Assembly (NCBI RefSeq): GCF_018326285.1
Contig: NZ_AP023362.1
Location: 2,542,001-2,606,000 of the forward strand
Reading direction: 5' to 3'
DNA length: 64,000 bases
DNA from: Mycolicibacterium sp. TY81
GTDB taxonomy: Bacteria > Actinomycetota > Actinomycetes > Mycobacteriales > Mycobacteriaceae
The notes beneath the pieces were generated by a model, which was given only the letters and a program-made list of their open reading frames with translations, did not search any database and was not told the origin of the DNA. The position numbers and the translations under genes were made by a program. Numbering within the stretch: the stretch's first letter is position 1; every line of letters begins with the position of its first letter. Shown here piece by piece: positions 18,418 to 27,761 of this stretch.

Positions 18418-20814
18418 TCAATCAGTTGCCGACTCCCAACGCCACTCCGTGACCTCGGGCAGATCCTCACCGCGCGTCCGGATCCATTCACGGTGGCGAT
18501 CATGAGCCGCAACCATGTCTGCGCGCAGTGCGTGTACCGCGGGACCGTCGAGTCCGGGCGTCAGATCGATGGCGTCGATCACCAGCTGGAAGCGGTCCAT
18601 CTTGTTCAGCACCAGCATGTCGAAAGGCGTTGTCGTCGAACCCTCTTCCAGATACCCCCGCACATGCATATTCCGGTGATTGCGTCGGCGGTAGGTCAAC
18701 AGGTGGATCAACGACGGGTAGCCGTGGTAGGCGAAGATCACGGGTCGGTCGGTGGTGAACAACGTGTCGTACTCCGCATCGGTCATGCCGTGTGGATGTT
18801 GGGAGTCGGATTGCAGCCGGAACAGGTCGACGACGTTGACGACGCGGATCTTTATCTCCGGCAGGCGCTCTCGCAGTATCGATGCGGCAGCCAGCACCTC
18901 AATGGTGGGCACGTCGCCGGCGCCGCCCAGCACCACATCAGGTTCTGAACCCCTGTCGGTGCTGGCCCACTCGAAGATGTCCGCGCCGCGTGCGCAGTGC
19001 ACCGCAGCTTGCTCCGCGGTGAGCCACACCGGGGCGTCGTTCTTACCGGCGACGATCACGTTGATGTAGCTCCGGCTGGCGAGGCAGTGCGCCGCTACCG
19101 ACAGCAGCGTGTTTGCGTCCGGCGGCAAGTAAATGCGGGCGATATCGGCGCGCTTGTTGGCAACATGATCGATGAAACCCGGATCCTGGTGCGAGAAGCC
19201 GTTGTGGTCCTGGCGCCACACGTGGGACGTGATCAGGTAGTTCAGGGATGCGATCGGTGCGCGCCACGGTAGTTCGCGACTCACCTTGAGCCACTTGGCA
19301 TGTTGGTTCACCATCGAGTCCACGACATGAGCAAAGGCCTCGTAGCTGTTGAGCAGGCCATGCCGCCCGGTCAGCAGATAACCTTCCAGCCAGCCCTGGC
19401 ACATGTGTTCCGACAAGACTTCGAGCACACGCCCGTCGCGGGCCAGGTGCTCGTCGCTCGGCAGAACTGCTGCGTTCCACTGCTTGTCGCTGACGTCATA
19501 CACGGCACCGAGCCGATTCGACGCCGTCTCGTCGGGCCCGAACAGTCTGAAGTTGCGGTAGCAGGCGTTACGCACCATTACTTCGCGCAGATATTGCCCG
19601 AGCACCCTGGTCGGCTCTGCGGTGGTGTCCCCCGGCCTGACGGTTGACACCGCGAATTCCTGGGCAGCAGGCAAATGCAAAGGTGTCAGCAGCAGGCCAC
19701 CGTTGGCGTTCGGGTTCAATCCCATCTGATAATCGGTTGACGGCACATTGTCAGTCACCAGCGCTGTGGGGCAACCCATTTCATCGAACAGCTCGCCGGG
19801 GCGGTACGAATCCAGCCAATCGACGAACTGCCGGCGATGTTCCGGATCAGACCGGACATCGGCTATGGGCACCTGATGCGAACGCCACGTACCCTCAACA
19901 GGCACACCGTCGACCCACCGCGGTCCGGTCCAGCCTTTGGGCGTCCGCAACACGATCATGGGCCACTGTGGGCGCGCCGCTGGGGATGTCGCGGCACGCG
20001 CGGCGGTCTGGATTTCGTTGATCATCGCCACGACGCGATCCATCGCCGCCGCCATCTCCTGATGCATCTGTTGCGGGTCGTCGCCGCTGACGTAGATCGG
20101 ATGGTGCCCGTATCCCCTTAGTAGACAATCGAGTTCGGTGTCGGTGATCCGCGCCAGGACCGTCGGATTGGCGATCTTGTACCCATTGAGGTGCAGGATG
20201 GGCAGTACCGCACCATCAGTGACGGGGTTGATGAACTTGTTCGAATGCCAGCTGGCGGCCAGCGGACCGGTCTCGGCTTCGCCGTCACCGATCACACACG
20301 CCACCAACAGGTTCGGGTTGTCGAGAGCTGCACCGTAGGCGTGCGCCAGGGAATAACCGAGCTCGCCGCCCTCGTGGATGGAGCCCGGAACTTCCGGTGC
20401 GACATGGCTGGGCACGCCACCCGGGAAGGAGAATTCGCGGAACAGTGTCGCCATGCCGCGTTCATCACGGGTTATGTCGGGACGTGTTCGGCTGTAGCTG
20501 CCCTCGAGCCAGGCGTTCGCGAACAGCGCCGGCCCGCCATGACCGGGACCGATGACATACATCGCGTCGAGATCATGATCGATGATGGCGCGATTCAGGT
20601 GCGCGTAGGTGAAGTTCAGCCCCGGCGAGGTGCCCCAGTGCCCCAACGGGCGGGGCTTGATGTGTTGATGCTCCAAAGGCGTTCGCAGTAGCGGATTGTC
20701 CATCAGGTAGATCTGGCCGGCAGTGAGATAGTTGGCAGCCCGCCAGTACGCGTCCACCGATCGCAGCCGCGCCGCCGTCAAGGGCTCACGCACCTCGCGA
20801 GTTGCGCTCGTCAT
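18418..20814 (-). CDS. xfp: Xylulose-5-phosphate / fructose-6-phosphate phosphoketolase
   Basis: The 798-residue thiamine-diphosphate enzyme has the normal family length. It starts at ATG 20814, whose bases overlap the stop of the Usp gene (ATGA). Visible features are the N-terminal [10 protein letters not shown] and GPGHGGPA, the ThDP signature starting at [19 protein letters not shown], and the C-terminal [17 protein letters not shown] and [11 protein letters not shown]. It phosphorolytically cleaves xylulose-5-P or fructose-6-P to acetyl-phosphate plus a sugar phosphate. That gives acetyl-P (and with acetate kinase, ATP) without oxidation. Translational coupling to a DosR-boxed stress protein suggests expression in hypoxia. 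Confidence 0.93.
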   Translation of the reverse strand: MTSATREVREPLTAARLRSVDAYWRAANYLTAGQIYLMDNPLLRTPLEHQHIKPRPLGHWGTSPGLNFTYAHLNRAIIDHDLDAMYVIGPGHGGPALFANAWLEGSYSRTRPDITRDERGMATLFREFSFPGGVPSHVAPEVPGSIHEGGELGYSLAHAYGAALDNPNLLVACVIGDGEAETGPLAASWHSNKFINPVTDGAVLPILHLNGYKIANPTVLARITDTELDCLLRGYGHHPIYVSGDDPQQMHQEMAAAMDRVVAMINEIQTAARAATSPAARPQWPMIVLRTPKGWTGPRWVDGVPVEGTWRSHQVPIADVRSDPEHRRQFVDWLDSYRPGELFDEMGCPTALVTDNVPSTDYQMGLNPNANGGLLLTPLHLPAAQEFAVSTVRPGDTTAEPTRVLGQYLREVMVRNACYRNFRLFGPDETASNRLGAVYDVSDKQWNAAVLPSDEHLARDGRVLEVLSEHMCQGWLEGYLLTGRHGLLNSYEAFAHVVDSMVNQHAKWLKVSRELPWRAPIASLNYLITSHVWRQDHNGFSHQDPGFIDHVANKRADIARIYLPPDANTLLSVAAHCLASRSYINVIVAGKNDAPVWLTAEQAAVHCARGADIFEWASTDRGSEPDVVLGGAGDVPTIEVLAAASILRERLPEIKIRVVNVVDLFRLQSDSQHPHGMTDAEYDTLFTTDRPVIFAYHGYPSLIHLLTYRRRNHRNMHVRGYLEEGSTTTPFDMLVLNKMDRFQLVIDAIDLTPGLDGPAVHALRADMVAAHDRHREWIRTRGEDLPEVTEWRWESATD

Positions 20815-21713
20815 CGGGTCGACTCGCGAGCATGCGGCCGAGCGACGAGGACTGGGCAATTCGCCTGGTGAATCAGTTTGTGGCAGGTGGAACCGAGCAG
20901 CAGCCCGGTGGCGTCGCCGCGACCATGGCTTCCGGTGACGACGAGCTGAGCGCGCTGGGCATGGCTCAGCAGGACGTGCCCGGGGTTGCCGATTGCCGCG
21001 ACGCGGCGCACCGCGACATCCGGGAATTTCTCCTGCCACCCGGCCAATCGCTCGGCCAGCATCTCCTGCTGCTCCTCACGCGCCGGGCCGGTCAGGTCAT
21101 TCCAGGGACCTTGGACATCGTAGAAATGCGCCGGCAAGTAGCCCCAAACCAGGACAGCGGTCAGTCCGGTCCCGCGCATGGCGGCTTCCTCGAAGGCCCA
21201 GCCAATCGCATCCTCACTGTCCGGGGCCCCACTGATCCCGACCACAACTGGGCCTGTCACCGGCACCCCCGGTGCGCGGACGACGACGACCGGGCTGTGT
21301 CCGTGTGCGGTCAGCGCCACTGCCACCGAGCCGGCCAGCAGGCCGGTGAATGCGTTCAGTCCGCTTGAACCGACGACGGTGAGGAATGCGCCCTTCGACA
21401 GCTCGATCAACACTCGAGCTGGGCGGCCCGCCTTTCTGGTCAACGTCACCTCCAGATCAGGGTCCAGCGTCTGGACACGATCGAGGGCCTCGTCAAGGAA
21501 ACGCTGGCCCGTGGTCTCCAGGTACGTGAAGAAGCTCTCGGAGGCACCCGGGTTGAACCCCAGCGCAAAACTCTCGAAGTCGACGGCGTGCACCAACCGG
21601 AGCGGAAGGTTGCGCAACTGTGCTTCGTTGACGGCCCAAGTCAGGGCCATCAGCGATGAGCTCGACCCGTCGATGCCGACCAAAATATAAGGGCGGGGCG
21701 GTAATTCGGTCAC
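20811..21713 (-). CDS. Universal stress protein, coupled to phosphoketolase
   Basis: The 300-residue tandem Usp protein is read from GTG 21713, with GGAGGA four bases upstream. The frame is open to 21749, but the GTG gives the same N-terminus as its paralogue at 22829 ([16 protein letters not shown]). Domain 1 closes with [23 protein letters not shown], and domain 2 with [25 protein letters not shown]. Both keep the G-x2-G-x9-G(S/T) ATP loop, so it is probably ATP-binding, like Rv2005c/Rv2026c-type proteins. Its stop overlaps the phosphoketolase start. A candidate DosR box lies 67 bp upstream. Confidence 0.87.
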   Translation of the reverse strand: MTELPPRPYILVGIDGSSSSLMALTWAVNEAQLRNLPLRLVHAVDFESFALGFNPGASESFFTYLETTGQRFLDEALDRVQTLDPDLEVTLTRKAGRPARVLIELSKGAFLTVVGSSGLNAFTGLLAGSVAVALTAHGHSPVVVVRAPGVPVTGPVVVGISGAPDSEDAIGWAFEEAAMRGTGLTAVLVWGYLPAHFYDVQGPWNDLTGPAREEQQEMLAERLAGWQEKFPDVAVRRVAAIGNPGHVLLSHAQRAQLVVTGSHGRGDATGLLLGSTCHKLIHQANCPVLVARPHARESTR

Positions 21714-21779
21714 AATATCCTCCGATGCCTCTGACTGTCCGATGCCCACGACGGTACGAGCACGGCTCCTCCGCTGCTA

Positions 21780-21793
21780 TGGCCGAAAGTCAC
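21780..21793 (-). promoter_or_regulatory. Candidate DosR box for the Usp-phosphoketolase operon
   Basis: On the minus strand GTGACTTTCGGCCA matches 10 of 14 DosR core positions, 67 bp upstream of the GTG at 21713. The same sequence with one change recurs at 23793-23806 at almost the same distance from the paralogous gene. Confidence 0.55.
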
Positions 21794-21820
21794 TCGTTGA
21801 GTGATCACTCGCCACCGCTC

Positions 21821-21834
21821 GGGACCCTTGACCT
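21821..21834 (+). promoter_or_regulatory. Candidate DosR box, divergent Usp promoter
   Basis: GGGACCCTTGACCT matches 9 of 14 DosR core positions. It lies between divergent stress-protein genes, 141 bp from the start at 21975, so it may act with the second box at 21859. Confidence 0.4.
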
Positions 21835-21858
21835 GTGGTGACTCATGCGCCGTCCCAA

Positions 21859-21872
21859 AGGCCTTTATGCCC
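21859..21872 (+). promoter_or_regulatory. Candidate DosR box for Usp gene at 21975
   Basis: AGGCCTTTATGCCC matches 10 of 14 core positions, 103 bp upstream of ATG 21975 and 38 bp from the previous candidate. Paired boxes are common at strong DosR promoters. Confidence 0.4.
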
Positions 21873-21974
21873 TCGCCTCCGGCTACGTACCCGGGCGAGG
21901 ATTCGATGACACATCTGCCGTGCCGCACGCCAGGGCAACCACTGCGTAACACGCGAAAACCACCGGGAGACAAC

Positions 21975-22772
21975 ATGATCGAAATGCACGCTGGCGATTC
22001 CGTCGTGGTCGGCATCGACGGGTCGACAGCTGCCGTCTACGCCGCTCACTGGGCCGTCGCTGAAGCCATCGCCCGAGATGTCCCGCTGCGGCTGGTGAGT
22101 TGCGTGCAAGGCCCGCAGCGCTCGGATCGAATGGTCATCGAATACGCCAGGACCTCTCTGCGGGCGGCTCACGCAGCCATCGACGACACCGCCGCGCACG
22201 TCAAGATCGAGACCGCCGTCGTAGTCGGAGACCCGACGGCGGTATTGATCGAAGAATCCCGCCGAGCCGCCATGGTGTGTGTGGGCTCCGTCGGGATAGG
22301 CCGTTTCGCAAAAGCGCTGCTGGGATCGACCGCGGCGGGCGTGGCCGAGGGCGCGGCGTGTCCGGCCGCAGTGGTCCGCAGTTACGCACCGCACCGGCGC
22401 TCGCCGGCAGGGTCGATCGTCGTCGAGGTCAATGACTGGGAAGAGAACCACGATGTGTTCGCCGCGGCGGTCGCCGAAGCGCAACTGCGTGGACGGCCCG
22501 TTGTGGCGGTCGGCGTGTGTCCGCCGGAGACCGGGATGAGTGGCCGCCAGGAGCTGCTGCGCCGTTGTGCGGTGTGGCTAGACCTCTACCCCGACGTGTA
22601 CATCACGGCGGTACCCATCACGACGAGTTTCGCACGGTTCCTGCAGACGACGTCCGAACCGATCAGCCTCGTCGTTGTCGGTGCCCGCGAAGCGGCCAAG
22701 CTCGTCAAAATTATTGGCTCACACGCCGACGCGAACTCCGACAACCCCTCTGTGCTCGTCGCACGGGTCTGA
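21975..22772 (+). CDS. Universal stress protein, Rv3134c-like
   Basis: The 265-residue protein starts at ATG 21975 after GGGAGA. Its first domain ([52 protein letters not shown]) is close to the Rv3134c type and to the gene at 10512. The second domain is short and diverged, and lacks a clear ATP loop. It is divergent from the Usp-phosphoketolase operon, shares its promoter region with candidate DosR boxes, and ends at a strong hairpin facing another Usp gene. Confidence 0.83.
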   Translation: MIEMHAGDSVVVGIDGSTAAVYAAHWAVAEAIARDVPLRLVSCVQGPQRSDRMVIEYARTSLRAAHAAIDDTAAHVKIETAVVVGDPTAVLIEESRRAAMVCVGSVGIGRFAKALLGSTAAGVAEGAACPAAVVRSYAPHRRSPAGSIVVEVNDWEENHDVFAAAVAEAQLRGRPVVAVGVCPPETGMSGRQELLRRCAVWLDLYPDVYITAVPITTSFARFLQTTSEPISLVVVGAREAAKLVKIIGSHADANSDNPSVLVARV

Positions 22773-22777
22773 AATAC

Positions 22778-22817
22778 CTGAGGTGCAGGCGGCCGCGAAC
22801 GGCCCCCTGCACCTCAG
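22778..22817. terminator. Bidirectional hairpin terminator between convergent Usp genes
   Basis: A perfect 12-bp stem (CTGAGGTGCAGG at 22778-22789 pairing with 22806-22817) encloses a second small stem GGCCG-CGAA-CGGCC. It fills the 56-bp gap between convergent genes. There is no U-tract, which is usual for mycobacteria. Confidence 0.7.
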
Positions 22818-22828
22818 CAACGATCTGA

Positions 22829-23722
22829 CTACCGGGCCTGCGGCCGGGCGACCAGCACCGGGCACTCGGCATGCTGCACCAGCCGGTGGCTCGTCGACCC
22901 GAGGAACCACCCGGCCACGTTTCCATGGCCGCGGGTCCCGGTGACGATCAGCTGCGCGCGCTGCGCATAGCCCAGCAGCACGTGCCCCGGATGGCCGGCG
23001 GCGACCACGCGGCGGACCGCGACCTCCGGGAACTTCTCCTGCCACCCCGCCAGCCGTTCAGCCAGCAACATCGCCTGCTGGTCCTCCCGCGCCGGGCCCG
23101 GCAGCTCTTCCCATGTCGGTTCGATGTAGTCGAAATAGGCTGGGACATAACTCGATACGAGAACGGCGAGCAGTTTCGCCCCGCGCAGTGACGCCTCCTG
23201 GAAGGCCCAGCCGATTGCTTCCTCGCTGTCGGGCGCGCCGCTGACACCGACCACGACGGGCCCTCCGGCGTGTGCGCCGGGCGCGCGGACCACAACGACG
23301 GGACTGTGGCCGTGCGCGGTCAGCGCCACCGCCACCGACCCCGCGAGCAGACCCGTGAACCCGTGCAGCCCACTCGATCCGACAACGGTGAGGAACGCAT
23401 CCCTCGACTGCTCCTCCAGCAGCTGCGCCGGGCGGCCGACCAGGTTGTGGACGGACACCTCCACCTCGGGGGCGAGTGCCTGAACACGCTCCGCGGCCTC
23501 GTTCAGGAAGTTCTGTCCCGACGTCTCCACGTACTTGAAGAAGCTCTCGGAAGCACCCGGATTGAATCCCATCACGAAATTGCCGTAGTCGACGGCGTGG
23601 ACCAGGCGCAGCGGCAGGTTGCGCAGTTGCGCCTCGCCGATGGCCCACAGCAACGCCTCCAGCGATGATCTTGATCCGTCGATGCCGACCAAAATGTATG
23701 GGCGAGGAGATAATTCGGTCAT
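22829..23722 (-). CDS. Universal stress protein, paralogue of the gene at 20811
   Basis: The 297-residue tandem Usp protein starts at ATG 23722 ([20 protein letters not shown]). It is strikingly similar to the stress protein at 20811-21713 over the whole length, for example [28 protein letters not shown] and WQEKFPEVAVRRV. This indicates a duplication in the island. Both domains keep the ATP loop (GTRGHGNVAGWFLGSTSHRL in domain 2). The promoter region also matches: a DosR-like box lies 71 bp upstream, nearly identical to that of the paralogue. It is monocistronic and ends at the hairpin at 22778. Confidence 0.86.
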   Translation of the reverse strand: MTELSPRPYILVGIDGSRSSLEALLWAIGEAQLRNLPLRLVHAVDYGNFVMGFNPGASESFFKYVETSGQNFLNEAAERVQALAPEVEVSVHNLVGRPAQLLEEQSRDAFLTVVGSSGLHGFTGLLAGSVAVALTAHGHSPVVVVRAPGAHAGGPVVVGVSGAPDSEEAIGWAFQEASLRGAKLLAVLVSSYVPAYFDYIEPTWEELPGPAREDQQAMLLAERLAGWQEKFPEVAVRRVVAAGHPGHVLLGYAQRAQLIVTGTRGHGNVAGWFLGSTSHRLVQHAECPVLVARPQAR

Positions 23723-23792
23723 GATGTCCGCTCCAGACGAAGGTGCAATTCCCGACACCTTCAACGGTACGGGCGTCGACTGCCCGGGGCTA

Positions 23793-23806
23793 TGGCCAAA
23801 AGTCAC
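23793..23806 (-). promoter_or_regulatory. Candidate DosR box for Usp gene at 22829
   Basis: On the minus strand GTGACTTTTGGCCA matches 10 of 14 DosR core positions, 71 bp upstream of the start at 23722. It differs by one base from the box at 21780. Confidence 0.55.
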
Positions 23807-23859
23807 TCGCCGGCCAGGGCCCAGAGGTACGGCTTCGCGCCGGGGCGCGTTCCGGGTGA

Positions 23860-24156
23860 CTACTCGTTGTCGCCGACGGCTTCGAGGCGCTCGCTCACCC
23901 GAGTGAGCGCCTCGTCGAACACGTCGACCTTCTCGCCCCGCTTTTCGTTGGCGGGCTGCGCGGCGCCCCGGCCACCCTCGGATTCCACCCGCGCCGCACC
24001 CTGACGCCGCAACAAACTGAAGTTCTTCTCACGCGCCTGCCGCAGCCTGCGCTGCAGCTCCTTGAGTGCTTTCGAATCCATCCGGGCCAACGCCTCGGGA
24101 TGGCTCTCGGCGATCAGTTCGTTTTCCTGCGGGGTGAGGTTCACGTGGTTGCTCAT
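23860..24156 (-). CDS. Small charged conserved protein, unknown function
   Basis: The 98-residue hydrophilic protein begins MSNHVNLTPQENELIAESHP and is rich in Arg, Glu and Lys, with a predicted long helix (KALKELQRRLRQAREKNF). Nothing suggests a membrane segment or enzyme motif. I have a general impression that this is a conserved mycobacterial hypothetical protein. It lies between the dormancy island and the divergent P450 gene. The 3' end contains an inverted repeat (around 23881-23912) that is explained by its coding sequence. Confidence 0.6.
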   Translation of the reverse strand: MSNHVNLTPQENELIAESHPEALARMDSKALKELQRRLRQAREKNFSLLRRQGAARVESEGGRGAAQPANEKRGEKVDVFDEALTRVSERLEAVGDNE

Positions 24157-24240
24157 GACTGATTCATACCCGTGACTGCGATACCTGCCGGTCGAATCAC
24201 TCGACCGCGCGCCCCTGGCGCGGCATAATTCTTTATTGAC

Positions 24241-25605
24241 ATGACTGCAACCATCGACGCCCGCGACGTGGGCACGCTGCCGCTCGCGCCGAAGAATCCG
24301 CTGCCGTTACGGCAGTTGATCGCCACCCGGCAATTGCACACCGGGCTGGTCCGGCTGAGCGAGGCCGGTGGGCCCGTCAGTCGCATCGCCGTCGTACCCA
24401 AGCGCGTCGCGCCGCCCATCGTGCTCGTCACGTCGCCGGCCGGCATCCGCGACGTGCTGGGTCGCTCCGACAACCTCGCCGAACGCTCCACGATCCACGA
24501 AGAAGTGCGCAACGTGGTCGGCGACAATCTCTTCGTCCTGCCCAACAAGGCCTGGCCGCCGCGCCGGCGCGCCCTGCAGCCGGTCTTCACCAAGCAGCAC
24601 GTCGACCGCTTCGGCGGCCACATGTCCCAGGCCGCGCAGGCGATCGCCGACCACTGGCGCGACGCGCATCACGTCGACCTCGACACCGAATGCCGCCGGC
24701 TCGCCATGCGGTCCCTCGGCTACTCGATTCTCGGTCTCGACATCAACGAGCACAGCAACACCATCGCCGAGAACATGCACGTGGCCTCGCGCTATACGGC
24801 CGATCGCGCCCTGCGGCCGATCAAGGCGCCGCAGTGGCTGCCGACGCTGGGACGGCGTCGGGCTCGCGCCGCGGTTGCCCGGATGCGCAAGATGACCATG
24901 GCGGTCCTGCAGGACTGCCGCGCGAACCCGGACCGCGATGCACCGTTGGTCAAGGCACTGCTCGCGGCCTCGGACCCCGATACCGGCCAGAAGCTCTCCG
25001 ACGACGACATCTGCAACGACCTGCTCATCTTCATGCTGGCCGGCCACGACACGACCGCGACGACGCTGACGTACGCCTTGTGGCAGCTCGGGCGCAATCC
25101 CGCGATGCAGGACCGGGTCGCGGCCGAGGTCGCCGCGATCGGCGATCGGGAGCTGACCCCCGACGACGTGCCCCGGCTCGCCTACACCGCCCAGGTACTC
25201 AACGAGTCGCTGCGGCTGTGCCCGCCGGCGGCCGGTGTCGGCCGGACGGCGATGCAGGACATCGTGGTGGACGGCCATCGCGTCGAAGCCGGCAGCATCG
25301 TGGCCATCGGCATCAGTGCCGTGCACCGGGACCCCACGTTGTGGGATCACCCGCTGGCGTTCGACCCCGACCGGTTCAGCCCCGACAACGCCAAGACCCG
25401 CGACCGTTGGCAGTTCATCCCGTTCGCCGCGGGGCCGCGGTCCTGCATCGGTGAACACTTCGCGATGTTGGTGACGACGCTCGCGCTGGCCACCATCGTG
25501 CGGTCCAACCGCATCGAGTCGCTCCACGACGACTTCCCGCTCGAATCGCCCTACACAACGGTCGCGAAAGGCCCCATCCCGGTTCGGGTCACCGCGCGCG
25601 CGTGA
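24241..25605 (+). CDS. Cytochrome P450
   Basis: The 454-residue P450 shows the I-helix oxygen-activation motif AGHDTTATT, the K-helix ESLR, and the heme-binding loop FAAGPRSCIG with ligand Cys402. No membrane anchor is evident, so it is soluble as usual for bacterial P450s. The I-helix and loop resemble the CYP4/CYP102-like side of the superfamily (GHDTT, PFAAGPRSCIG), which often includes fatty-acid or aromatic hydroxylases. The substrate is unknown. A methyltransferase begins within its last codons (GTGA overlap), suggesting a two-step hydroxylation and methylation pathway. Confidence 0.9.
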   Translation: MTATIDARDVGTLPLAPKNPLPLRQLIATRQLHTGLVRLSEAGGPVSRIAVVPKRVAPPIVLVTSPAGIRDVLGRSDNLAERSTIHEEVRNVVGDNLFVLPNKAWPPRRRALQPVFTKQHVDRFGGHMSQAAQAIADHWRDAHHVDLDTECRRLAMRSLGYSILGLDINEHSNTIAENMHVASRYTADRALRPIKAPQWLPTLGRRRARAAVARMRKMTMAVLQDCRANPDRDAPLVKALLAASDPDTGQKLSDDDICNDLLIFMLAGHDTTATTLTYALWQLGRNPAMQDRVAAEVAAIGDRELTPDDVPRLAYTAQVLNESLRLCPPAAGVGRTAMQDIVVDGHRVEAGSIVAIGISAVHRDPTLWDHPLAFDPDRFSPDNAKTRDRWQFIPFAAGPRSCIGEHFAMLVTTLALATIVRSNRIESLHDDFPLESPYTTVAKGPIPVRVTARA

Positions 25606-26264
25606 CGCCGGCGGTGGCCGACGCCCGGAGCCAGCTCGACTGGGACCACAACGCCTACTACCAGCGCCGGCTGCTGCAGCTCCTGCCGTCACGGTGCCAA
25701 CGAGTCCTGGACGTCGGCTGCGGAGCCGGCGGATTCGCCGTCCAGCTCGCCGAGCGCAGTGCGCACGTCGACGCGGTCGATCGCTCGGCGGTGATGATCG
25801 CCGAAGCGCAGCGCCGGGCCCCGACGAATGTGAACTGCATTCAGGCCGACGTGCTGACCGACGCGCTGCCGGCAACCGACTACGACGCGATCGTGTCCAT
25901 CAGCGCACTGCACCACATGCGGCTCGATGCGGTGCTGCCCCGGCTGGCCGACGCGCTTCGGCCCGGTGGTGTGCTCGCGGCCATCGCGCTGCCGCGGACA
26001 GACCTGCGGCGTGAGTGGCCGTATGAGCTCGGCGCCGCGCTCGCCCATCGCGCGCTCGGTGTCCGGTTTCGCGCCGAGCGACTGCTGGGAACCGGCAGCG
26101 GGTTCGCGAAGACGCCTGACCACGACGTGATGCCGGTGGTGCTCGACCCACCGCTGACGACGCGCGAAGTCGCCGCGCAGGCCGCGATTCTCCTTCCGGG
26201 TGCCTACGTGCGGCGCCTGCTCTTCTGGCGTTATCTGCTCGTGTGGCAGAAGCCCACCGCGTAG
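25602..26264 (+). CDS. Class I SAM-dependent methyltransferase
   Basis: The 220-residue protein starts at GTG 25602, overlapping the P450 stop. Motif I is VLDVGCGAGGFAVQLAE. The acidic residue at the end of strand 2 is in VDAVDRSAVM, and the post-I region reads DYDAIVSISALHHMRLD. It fits the Methyltransf_11/25 group acting on small molecules. The acceptor is unknown but may be the P450 product. Confidence 0.83.
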   Translation: MTPAVADARSQLDWDHNAYYQRRLLQLLPSRCQRVLDVGCGAGGFAVQLAERSAHVDAVDRSAVMIAEAQRRAPTNVNCIQADVLTDALPATDYDAIVSISALHHMRLDAVLPRLADALRPGGVLAAIALPRTDLRREWPYELGAALAHRALGVRFRAERLLGTGSGFAKTPDHDVMPVVLDPPLTTREVAAQAAILLPGAYVRRLLFWRYLLVWQKPTA

Positions 26265-26345
26265 CGGCGGCGAAAACTCGTTGACGGTGCCTCGGCAGCG
26301 TGCCATTCTGTCCGACTGCCCTGTTTCCGACCCACATCACCAATC

Positions 26346-27734
26346 ATGACTCTGACGAACGACGAAATAACCCAACTGGCAACCGAATTCGCCGACGACG
26401 ACCGCACGGGTCGCCGGCCGATCAGCGATGTCGCGGCGTGGCTGAACGACGTGCACCCGATGGCGCGTGTGACCCTGCATGCACTCGGCGAGTTGCTTGC
26501 CGGCGTCTCCAACCTCGACAGGGCCGAGACCGCCGACCGGTTCACCGCCCGTGCGCTCGGGGTGAGCGACTGCGGTCAGCTGATCGATGAAACCCGCGAT
26601 CTGAATCCCGTGGCCCGGTTGACCACGGCGTTGGCACTCGGTGAGTGGATCACTGAGCACGAGCAGGTGTGTCTGGTCGGCCCCGGCGAGTACTCGCATC
26701 CCCCGATGTGGACGCAAACCGAGATCGGCGAGCGGCAGTACCGCCACCCGCTGAGCCTGCGTGTGCACTTCCCCGCTGGGTCCCTGTTGCCCGAGGCCGG
26801 GTGCGTCATCAAGATCGAAACCCGCGAGTCGTTCAACCACTCGGCCGAGGTCAGCGTCTACGTGATGCCCGCACATCAGGCCGAGGCCCGCGTGCTGCTC
26901 GACAGGCTCGCAGAGCGTGCCAACGCGCTCAACCCGTACCGGGGCCGCGCGCTGCGCGCCACCAACGCGCATGGTCTGCAGCTCACGGTGATCGAGTTGC
27001 CGCCGGCTGTCAGCCGATCGAATGTGATTGTGCCCCAATCAGTGTGGACCGAAGTCGACCTCGGCATCGCGGCGGTTCGCGATCGCCACGGCCTGCTCAA
27101 CGCCCACGGCTTGGGAGCCCGCCGCGGCGTGCTGTTGTGCGGTCCGCCCGGTACCGGGAAGTCGGCGGTGAGTGCTGTCGCGGCCAGTGAAGTCGTCGGC
27201 GATTTCACCGTGATCTATGTCGAGGCCCGCGCCGGAGCGGACCTGCTGACGGTCGTCGTCGAGGAGGCTCAGCGTCTGGGCGGCCCGGTGCTGCTGGTGC
27301 TCGAAGACGTCGACCTGTGGTGCCGGGATCGTTCCGTCGGCGGCGGCGGGTTGTCGGAGCTGCTGCAGGCGATGGATATTGCCCCCGACGCCCGCATCCT
27401 GACGCTGGCATCCACCAACGACGTCGCGACTCTGGACAAGGCGGCGATCCGCACCGGCCGGTTCGACTCGGTGGTCGAGGTCGGTTACCCCGACCGCGTC
27501 GGTGCGGCCCGCATCCTGTCGGTGCTGCTCGGCGACCTGCCCGGAGGGGCGGACGTCAACACGGCCGCGGTGGCCGCGGCCCTGCCCGAGCACACCAGCG
27601 GCAGCGACATCCGCGAGATCGTCCGCCGTGCTCTGCTCGCCGGTAACGGCGAAGCCATCAGCACGGCGGCGCTGCTCGCCGAGTTGGGCACCGGTCGCTA
27701 CCGCGCCGAGCCGCCGGAAGGCATGTATCTGTAG
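26346..27734 (+). CDS. AAA-family ATPase with an unusual N-terminal domain
   Basis: The 462-residue protein has a C-terminal AAA module with Walker A GPPGTGKS (about 265-272), Walker B VLLVLEDVDLW, sensor-1 LTLASTNDV and an arginine-finger region IRTGRFDSVVEVGYPD. These are typical of the classical FtsH/Cdc48/proteasomal-ATPase clade. There is no protease domain and no transmembrane helix. The first about 240 residues do not match a domain I know. It may remodel a partner protein. No obvious partner gene is adjacent: a methyltransferase lies upstream and a convergent PadR regulator downstream. Confidence 0.78.
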   Translation: MTLTNDEITQLATEFADDDRTGRRPISDVAAWLNDVHPMARVTLHALGELLAGVSNLDRAETADRFTARALGVSDCGQLIDETRDLNPVARLTTALALGEWITEHEQVCLVGPGEYSHPPMWTQTEIGERQYRHPLSLRVHFPAGSLLPEAGCVIKIETRESFNHSAEVSVYVMPAHQAEARVLLDRLAERANALNPYRGRALRATNAHGLQLTVIELPPAVSRSNVIVPQSVWTEVDLGIAAVRDRHGLLNAHGLGARRGVLLCGPPGTGKSAVSAVAASEVVGDFTVIYVEARAGADLLTVVVEEAQRLGGPVLLVLEDVDLWCRDRSVGGGGLSELLQAMDIAPDARILTLASTNDVATLDKAAIRTGRFDSVVEVGYPDRVGAARILSVLLGDLPGGADVNTAAVAAALPEHTSGSDIREIVRRALLAGNGEAISTAALLAELGTGRYRAEPPEGMYL

Positions 27735-27761
27735 GACGACGGAACCAACGTCCCGTAACCC

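Noticed and set aside
23881..23912. Inverted repeat resembling a terminator
   Set aside because: It lies inside the coding end of the gene at 23860-24156 and is explained by Glu/Arg/Leu codons.
24307..25875. 522-codon open frame on the minus strand
   Set aside because: It is antisense to the P450 and methyltransferase, rich in Arg/Gly/Asp, and has no recognisable motif.
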